Positions 57,290 through 64,000 of a stretch of DNA of 64,000 bases are shown piece by piece. The position numbers and the translations under genes were made by a program. The first letter of the stretch is position 1. Each line of letters begins with the position of its first letter. The notes beneath the pieces were generated by a model. The model was not told the origin of the DNA, did not search any database, and saw nothing but the letters and a program-made list of their open reading frames with translations. This DNA comes from Dactylis glomerata (Eukaryota; Streptophyta; Magnoliopsida; Poales; Poaceae), in assembly GCA_007115705.1 (NCBI GenBank), contig QXEO01000531.1, forward strand, positions 11,616,828 to 11,680,827, read 5' to 3'.

Positions 57290-60200
57290 CTATGCGTAAA
57301 AACGTCGTAGCTGCTGCGCATTCCATGGGTTGCTCTCGTCTTTTCCTGTCTTCTTATCTTGTAGTCGATAAGCTCCTCCTGGTATCACTTCTGTGACGAT
57401 GTAAGGTCCCACCCAAGGGGACTCTAGTTTGCCGTGGCTGTCCTGCCTGAGTCGTAAGACTAGATCTCCCACCACAAAGGATCGTGGTTGAACTCGACTA
57501 CTATGGTAGTTCCGCAGGCTCTGTTGATACTGCGTAGCTCTTTCTAATGCTTTATCTCTTGCTTCATCTAGTGTATCAACGTCATCCTGTAATGCTTCTG
57601 TTGATGTTACTTCGTTGTATACCGTCACTCTTGGAGCTTCGTGAGTAACTTCAACTGGAAGCACGGCTTCTGCGGCATGGACCAGAAAGAAAGGAGTTTC
57701 TTGAGTAGCTGCGTTAGGCGTGGTTCTTAAACTCTAGAGAACGGAGGGTAATTCATCTACCCAAGCGCTCTTGGCTTTCTCGAGAGGTGCTAAGAGCCTC
57801 TTTTTTACCCCATTGCATATTAGGCCATTGGCTTTTTCGACTTGCCCATTTGTCTTCGGGTGTTCTACAGAGGTGAATTTGAGCTTGATTCCCAATCCTT
57901 CGCAGTAACTCTTGAATTCCTTTGAAGTGAAGTTTGTCCCGTTGTCCGTGATGATGCTATATGGTACACCGAAGCGGACTACTATTGACTTGATGAAATT
58001 GATTGCTGCTATCGAATCTTGAGTTGTTACCGGGGCTGCTTCCACCCATTTGGTAAATTTGTCGACTGCTACTAGCATGTAAACGTGCCCTCCTGGCCAG
58101 GATTTGTGCAGCTTCCCTACCATATCGAGGCCCCATTGTGCAAAGGTCCAGGATAATGGTATTGGTTGTAACTCTGCTGCTGGCGCATGCGGTCGAGATG
58201 CAAATCTTTGACATGCTTCACACTTCTGAACTATATCTTTCGCGTCTTCAATGGCTGTTAGCCAATAGAATCCTGCTTGGAATGCTTTTGCCGCTATGGC
58301 CCTGCTGCTAGCATGATGGCCACATACTCTGGCATGTATATCTTTTAATATTACTTGTCCTTCTTGAGGTGTTACGCAATGCTGCAAAATGCCAGTTATG
58401 CTCTTTTTGTATAATTTCCCCTGCAACACAACAAATGCCTTCGATCGTCGAGTTATTCTCTTGGCTTCCACTGCATCTTCTGGTAACTGTTTATTTATCA
58501 TGTATGCGAGATATGGCTGCATCCAGGTTTCTTCTATCATCATGACTTCATCGGGTTCTGGCGCAGCCCCCGAGCCTGCTGTAGTAGTTGAACTTTTGAC
58601 GCTTTTTATCGACCTTTCCACTATTTCTTCCCAAAAGACTCCAGATGGCACGGGCAAACATTGTGATCCAATATTTGCTAAATTGTCGGCTTCCTCATTG
58701 CTATTTCTGCTAATGTGCGAGACTTCGCATCCATCGAATGTTCCTTCTAGATAGTGATATAGGTTCTTGTAGGCCATGATATTATCATTGATTGTGTTGC
58801 ACCTGTTTATAACTTGTTGGACGACAAGGTTTGAATCTCCGAATATTTTTAGATGAGTTGCTCCACATGCTTTGGCCATCTTCATTCCATGCAACAAAGC
58901 CTCGTACTCTGCTTCATTATTGGAGGCCTGCGGAAAACTCATCCTTAAAATGTACTTCAATTTGTCGCCATGCGGCGATATCAATACTACTCCTGCGCCT
59001 GCGCCTTGGACTCTCTTAGAACCGTCGAAGTACATTGTCCAGACACTCGATAAATCTGGGGGTCCCGTGCTCTGCAGCTCCAGCCACTCTGCTGTGAAAT
59101 CTGGCAAGATTTGTGACTTGATCGCCTTCCTTTTTTTGTACATGATGTCCATGGGAGATAATTCGATTCCCCACAAAGAGACACGTCCTGTTGCCGAAGG
59201 ATTGTTCAATATATTCGATAGTGGCGCTTCATTAACCACTATGATTGGGTGCACCACAAAGTACTGTCGCAATTTCTGTGCTGTTGTGAAGACACTATGT
59301 GCTAGCTTTTGATAATGCGGGTACCTCTGTTTCGTCAGAGATAATACTTCAGTGATGAAATATACCGGCCTCTGGACGTCGTGGGCTTTTCCTTCTTCAC
59401 TTCTTTCGACTACTAATACTGTACTCACCACCTGATGGGTCGCGGCGATGTAGAGTAGTAGTGGCTCTTTTTCTTTTGGTGCGACCAGCACTGGTGGCGT
59501 GGAGAGCACTTTTTTCAGGTGCGCAAAAGTTGCATCTGCTTCTTCTGTCCATTCGAATTTATCATCTGACTTCTTCATAAGTGCATAGAAAGGAAGCGCC
59601 TTTTCTCCCAATCGAGCAACGAAGCGACTTAGAGCCACGATGCGTCCTGCGAGTTTCTGTACATCGTGTAGTTTCGTGGGTTTCCTCATTGTCAAAATTG
59701 CTTGGATCTTCTCTAGATTTGCCTCTATTCCTCGTGCTGACACCAGGAACCCTAGGAGTTGTCCTGCCGATACGCCGAAGGAACACTTTGTCGGGTTAAG
59801 CTAAAGCTTGTACCTGCTCAGGTTGTCGAAGGTTTCTGCCAAGTCGCTGATTAGGGATTCCTCCTCTCTTGTGGTGATGACTACATTGTCAATGTAGACT
59901 TGGATGTTGCGTCCTATTTGGCTCCCGAGGCAATTTTGCATCATCCGTTGATAAGTTGCTCCTGCATTTTTTAGGCCGAATGGCATTACTTGATAGCAAA
60001 ATACCCCATATGGTGTGATGAAGGCTGTCTTTTCTTCGTCTTGTTTTTTCAACTTGATCTGGTTGTAACCAGAATATGCGTCCAAAAAGGAAAGCCTTGC
60101 GCATCCCGCCGTCGAGTCAATTATCTGGTCGATGCGGGGTAGAGGGAAAGGATCCTTTGGACAATGCTTATTGAGAGATGTGTAATCGACACACACTCTT

Positions 60201-62815
60201 TGTACGTCTGTGTTCTTCTTGGGTATAATGACTGGATTGGATACCCAACTCGAGGTTTTTATTTCTCTGATAAATCCGGCATTTTCTAGTCTATGCAATT
60301 CTGATGCCATCGCCTTCCTTTCGGGTTCATCAAATCGTCACAATGGTTGCTTGACTGGCTTTGCCTTAGGATCTACATTTAACGCATGCTCGACAAGTTC
60401 CCTGGGAACCCCTGGCATGTCTGAAGGACACTAGGCGAAGATTTCCCAGCGCTCACAGAGGAACTCGACGAGCGCGCTTTCCTATGCGGGATCCAGGTTT
60501 ACTGCAATCGATGTTGTCTTGCTTGGGTCCGTAGGGTGGACCTGGATCTTCTTCGAATCTTGAGTTGTGTCGAAAGCCTGATCTGGCAGGGATCGTCCAA
60601 TGTCGGGTAGCACATTATGATCGGTTTCCCCTTTCAGCCTCTCATATTCTGCTGTCATGCCGAAGGTTTGCACCATTCTATTGAATTCTTTATCGCAAGT
60701 GTTGGCTACTTCGAAGCTCCCTTGCACTGTAATTGTTCCTTTGGGTCCTGGAATTTTCAATGTTAGATACGCGTAGTGAGGTACTGCCATGAACTTTGCA
60801 AATGCTGGGCGCCCTAGAATTGCGTGGTACTGTGATGGCCTGTCCATGACTTCAAATTCCAACTTCTCCCTGCGATAGTTGCTACTACTGCCAAAGCAGA
60901 CATCGAGTTCTATTTTCCCCAGGGGGTAATTTGCAGCTCCTGGTACTATTCCATGGAAAGAACAATTTGTTGGCTTCAGGCTTGTCAGTGATATACACAT
61001 TGCCTTCAGGGTTCTAGCATATATTAGGTTTATGCCACTTCCTGCATCCATAAACACTCTCCCGATGTCGTATCCTCCTATTTGTGCCTTTAACACCATT
61101 GGCGAGTGGCCCGGCCTGGGAACCTTCCTTGGGTGGTCTGCTTTGCTGAACTTAACTGGTTGGTCTGACCACCGCAGGTATTCAGTGGTGGCTGGTGGTG
61201 ATGATATTGCTAGGTTTACTTGCTTGGATATGCTCTTTCGCTCTTTCTTTGACTTAGGCACCGGTTGAATCATTGCTGATATGTAAACTTTCGACTCTAG
61301 GTGCCTCGCTAGCCTTTGTACCTGATATCCTTGACTTATGTTTTCTCCTTGCCATCCCCCTTGCCCTGAGCCCATGGCGCTTTGTAGCCTCAAGAACGTT
61401 CTACAATCCTTCATCTGGTGATTTGAGACTCTTTTTCCATCAAGATATGCGTAGTGGATTCGACAAGGTCCGTATAGCATGTCCTCGGCAGAAGGGCTGG
61501 AGTATCTCGGTTTTTCTGCTCCTTTTGCCTGAAACCTCCTGTTTTCATATCCTTCCTCTTCTCCTGCTCCGTAACCTGTGGCTACCTGATTTCGCCTTCC
61601 TTGGTTATCCCTGCTGCGGTGTTGTCTCCTCTGTCTACTTGTTATGTCGACTTCTGGTGAACGTCCTCTTTTGTTATTATATGCGTCCTCTCCGTCAGCG
61701 AATTTGTTGGCTTCTTCCATTAGCTCAGCTACTGTCGTTGGTCTTGTTCTTCCTATCTCTTCCACGAGATCTGAGCGACGAAGTCCGGCCAAAAAAGCGT
61801 CTATTGCTCGTTCATCGGAGATGTCCTCTGCTGAGTTTTTGATTACACTCCATCGTTGTATATAAGAACGTAGAGTTTCGCCTCTCCTTTGCACACACGC
61901 TTTGACTTCCTCCAGTGATGTTGGGCGCTTGTATGTTGAACGGAAATTTCTTGCGAATTGGCTTTCGAGTTCTCTCCAACTTCCAATGGATTCATTGGGT
62001 AGGGTATTCAACCAGGACCGTGCTGCGTCGGTGATGTGTAGTTGCAAACTTTGCATTGCAGTCGCTTTTGTTCCCCCTAATATCTGTACTGCTTGCAGAT
62101 AATCCGATAACCATAGGATAGGCTCTTGCGACCCATCATATTTTTGCTGGTCATGTGGTAACTTGAATCCTTTGGGTACCCACGTTTTGCGAACCCTGCG
62201 GGTAAAGCACAACGCGCCCATCTCTTTTTCATCGTCTTCATAATTTTCCTCCCTCCAGGCGTGGCGTGATTTATTTACTCGAGCCTGCGCTATTATATTT
62301 CTTGCGTCCTCTCTCCTTTTTTGTCGCCTTTCTTCTTCTAATGACTCGCTAGACTCGTTTCGTGTGATATTGTGTTTGAACTTCTCCTTTCGCCTTCCCT
62401 TGTAGCTTGTCGACTTTGTCTCTGGACCTTTTCCCCTGATCTTGTCTTCTACTATCCCGAGGCTTTGTATTGCGGCTTGGTGCATGTCTTCCCACGGATC
62501 TCCGGGTTCAGGTCGCGTGGTTAGTAAATATGCCTGTGCTGCAATCAGTGCTGTTTCCGGTGTTTCTTGCATGAAGTCTTCTTCCTCCTCCTCTGACTGT
62601 GGAGTAATACTCATCGAATATCTTTCCTCTCTACTTTGCGCTGCTGCCCCTCTGTTGTGCTTTGGGTCTCCGCGCCTTTCTCTGCTGTATTCTGAATCCT
62701 CGCTATAATCATCCCAATACTCTCCTTTTGACATACTGTTGTTATCTTGAAAGAACATGTCCCTTTCCTCTCTTAGTTTCTTCTTATGCTGGTGCAATGC
62801 GTACTGATATCCCAT
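57290..62815 (-). pseudogene. gag-pol polyprotein of element H (five stops)
   Basis: The frame begins at the ATG whose A is base 62815, overlapping the stop of the pre-gag ORF, and ends at the TAG at about 57290. Domains: Gag (about 61400-62815) with its core around 62000; a zinc site CRIH...H...C (about 61430-61490); protease FMDAGSG (about 61035-61055); reverse transcriptase (59400-60310); RNase H (about 59050-59400); a second RNase H with YFDGSK, NEAEYEA, GDSN and EEADNLA (about 58640-59035); and integrase HHCC (about 58200-58330), core (57750-58100) and C-terminal part. Stops lie at 60482 (TAG), 60431 (TAG), 60338 (TGA), 59801 (TAG) and 57734 (TAG). The catalytic YxDD motif reads YIDN (Asn codon at 59885-59887), so reverse transcriptase would be inactive even without the stops. 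Confidence 0.92.
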
Positions 62816-63297
62816 TAGAACTTCTTGCACTCCTTCTCCTTTTTCTTGCACTCCTTTACCTTGTCGACTTGCTTGTCGACCCCTTCGTTGTTGTTTTCTT
62901 CCTCTGCTTCAGTGATAATGACGCATAACCAGTGTACTCTTTTGGAGATGCCACTACTTCCAGCGGCGAAGTCCCTTGTACTGTTGTGCGTTTTACGCGT
63001 TGTCTCTTCTAAGTCGAGTTTTTCCCGAATATTGTCGCCTTCTGTGGTTTTTGCTTCTCCTAGGCTGACCGGCGAGTTTACCTCGCTGGAAGAGCCTTCC
63101 GATGATTCCAGCATTACTACTATTTTGGGCTCTCTTGCCGACGGGTCTGGTTTCATCGAATCCGAGAGGCGGGTCGAACCCGAATGTTCGATTAAGATGC
63201 TAAAACTTCCGATCGTCAGCTCCATCTCCTGATTTTCGTCGACTTCTGTGCTGCTGTTGGCTAAAAGCAAAAAAGCTGTCGAATTCATGATTCCCAT
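62815..63297 (-). CDS. Pre-gag ORF of element H
   Basis: An intact ORF of 160 codons starts at the ATG at 63297, about 10 bases after the primer-binding site. Its TAA overlaps the gag ATG as TAATG at 62813-62817. The product is acidic and Ser/Glu-rich, with a short hydrophobic start (STAFLLLANS) and a Lys/Glu-rich C-terminus, and shows no domain I recognise. The overlap suggests gag translation by termination-reinitiation. Alternatively, a frameshift in the repeated GAGTGCAAGAA tract just upstream split one longer Gag; the gag frame has a stop upstream and no earlier ATG, which favours the two-ORF reading. An extra ORF before gag is known for Ogre elements of the Tat group. Confidence 0.6.
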   Translation of the reverse strand: MGIMNSTAFLLLANSSTEVDENQEMELTIGSFSILIEHSGSTRLSDSMKPDPSAREPKIVVMLESSEGSSSEVNSPVSLGEAKTTEGDNIREKLDLEETTRKTHNSTRDFAAGSSGISKRVHWLCVIITEAEEENNNEGVDKQVDKVKECKKKEKECKKF

Positions 63298-63306
63298 GCC
63301 CAGAGT

Positions 63307-63324
63307 CCCCACGGTCGGCGCCAA
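63307..63324 (-). other. Primer-binding site of element H
   Basis: The minus strand reads TTGGCGCCGACCGTGGGG, one base from the 5' LTR. Confidence 0.8.
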
Positions 63325-63325
63325 T

Positions 63326-63660
63326 TGATGAGGGTTAACTCGACAAATGTCCTAGATGAAGGACTTAGGATAGGGGAGATAGGGCGTTGGATGAACTCGA
63401 AGGTAAGGTTAGTCGAAATAAGTGTATATCGAAAGTAAATTTGGGTGTTGAATCTGGTTTGCTTTCAATCTGGCCTACACCGTCCCCTCCTGGCCCCTAT
63501 ATATAGGTGGCCAGGTCTCGAGGATTGGGTAGGGTCCGATACAGATTACAATATCGACATACGGTAAGGACTCGTATCTCGACTATGATTACAATTGGGC
63601 CTAGCTTAACGGGCCTCAGGGGTACTCAACTAACGGGCTCTATTAGCTATACCCTTGACA
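63326..63660 (-). repeat. 5' LTR of element H
   Basis: Plus-strand ends are TGATGAGGG and CCCTTGACA. It holds CTATATATAG at about 63498-63507 (TATA box on the minus strand). Its outer side abuts ATGGG and the rest of the B LTR. Confidence 0.92.
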
Positions 63661-64000
63661 ATGGGTAAACAAATTACAGTTGGGCAATTGATAGAATAAA
63701 GATAAACGTGATATGTCAAGAAGATCACTATGCCATTTACTCTGGGCATTACAACAAAATACATAGACCGCCATCCAACTGCATCTATGACTAATAATCC
63801 ACTCACGGGGATATCGTCCGAACACCCCATGAGTATTAAGTTGCGAACAATAGATAATTGCATTAAGCAGAGTGTGTAATGTAAACAAAGCATATGCCCT
63901 TGAGCATATGAATGTTGTTTTCTCCCTAGTAGCAACAGCACATCTACAACCTTAGAGGTTTCTGTCACTCCCCCAGGTTAAATAGAGGCATGAACCCACT
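63661..64000 (-). repeat. 5' LTR of element B, right part (window end)
   Basis: It continues the B LTR, matching about 49686-50025 closely. The element and its right flank run beyond the window. Confidence 0.88.

Larger units (their letters stand above)
54970..63660 (-). mobile_element. Element H: complete Tat-lineage retrotransposon
   Basis: An 8.7-kb minus-strand element with two 335-base LTRs and perfect ATGGG target-site duplications. From 5' to 3' it has a primer-binding site, a pre-gag ORF, gag-pol with two RNase H domains, an antisense (plus-strand) AT-hook/B3-like gene unit, a polypurine tract and the 3' LTR. The LTRs differ at 13 of 335 positions by hand count (about 4 percent). It is not mobile on its own: gag-pol has five stops and a damaged reverse transcriptase site. 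Confidence 0.93.
49248..64000 (-). mobile_element. Element B: Athila-related, probably non-autonomous, runs off the window
   Basis: A minus-strand element with a 3' LTR (49248-50860), a polypurine tract, a 3.6-kb interior, an Athila-type primer-binding site and a 5' LTR (54524-54969, then 63661 to the window end) split by element H. The interior has one short broken ORF and none of protease, reverse transcriptase, RNase H or integrase. Its spacer shares blocks with element G. LTR halves differ at about 16 of 460 positions by hand count. It would need enzymes from a relative such as G, but the LTRs of G and B are not alike, so the actual partner is unknown. Confidence 0.8.

Noticed and set aside
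1..64000. CRISPR arrays, rRNA, tRNA genes, bacterial operons or host plant genes
   Set aside because: I found no regularly spaced identical repeats, no cloverleaf-like sequence and no exon-like coding run outside retroelement genes. Primer-binding sites resemble tRNA ends but are not tRNA genes.

Overview
The window is repetitive plant DNA with no host gene that I can recognise. It is a nest of Ty3/gypsy LTR retrotransposons of the Tekay (chromovirus), Tat and Athila lineages. The LTRs are very long, two primer-binding sites match initiator tRNA-Met and two match the TGGCGCCGTTGCCGGGG type typical of Athila. Most reading frames are broken by stop codons. This suggests intergenic sequence of a large grass genome, most likely Pooideae (wheat, barley, rye or oat relatives). 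The species is an inference from element style, not a match.

Layout from left to right. 1-1740 is degenerate and unassigned. 1741-4005 is a truncated LTR (LTR I, minus sense). 4006-13415 is element A, a Tekay-like element on the minus strand. 13416-19631 is element F, a Tat-lineage element on the plus strand that sits in the 5' LTR of A and has lost its 3' end. 19632-19827 is a scrap of a D-type LTR. 19828-21592 and 47106-49186 are two halves of one A-type LTR (E, plus sense), split by element D (21593-47105, Tekay-like, minus). D is itself split in its 5' LTR by element G (35653-46083, Athila lineage, plus). 49187-49247 is the first 61 bases of another F-type LTR, cut by element B (49248 to beyond the window, Athila-related, minus, apparently non-autonomous). 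The 5' LTR of B is split by element H (54970-63660, complete Tat-lineage element, minus). D, G and H have recognisable 5-bp target-site duplications.

Each autonomous element encodes Gag, protease, reverse transcriptase, RNase H and integrase in one long frame. A and D end in a chromodomain, F and H carry a second RNase H domain, and G carries an extra ORF after integrase. All five gag-pol genes are pseudogenes.

Four things go beyond routine annotation. (1) Element H carries, antisense to its pol, a gene-like unit with two AT-hook-like motifs and a B3-like DNA-binding domain. (2) Elements A and D both carry an extra coiled-coil ORF upstream of gag and share a motif in it, and H has its own pre-gag ORF whose stop overlaps the gag start (TAATG). 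(3) The A, D, E and I LTRs share a module of adjacent palindromes whose arms change sequence while keeping symmetry. (4) The extra 3' ORF of G is intact although its gag-pol is not, and the related element B is reduced to one short ORF.
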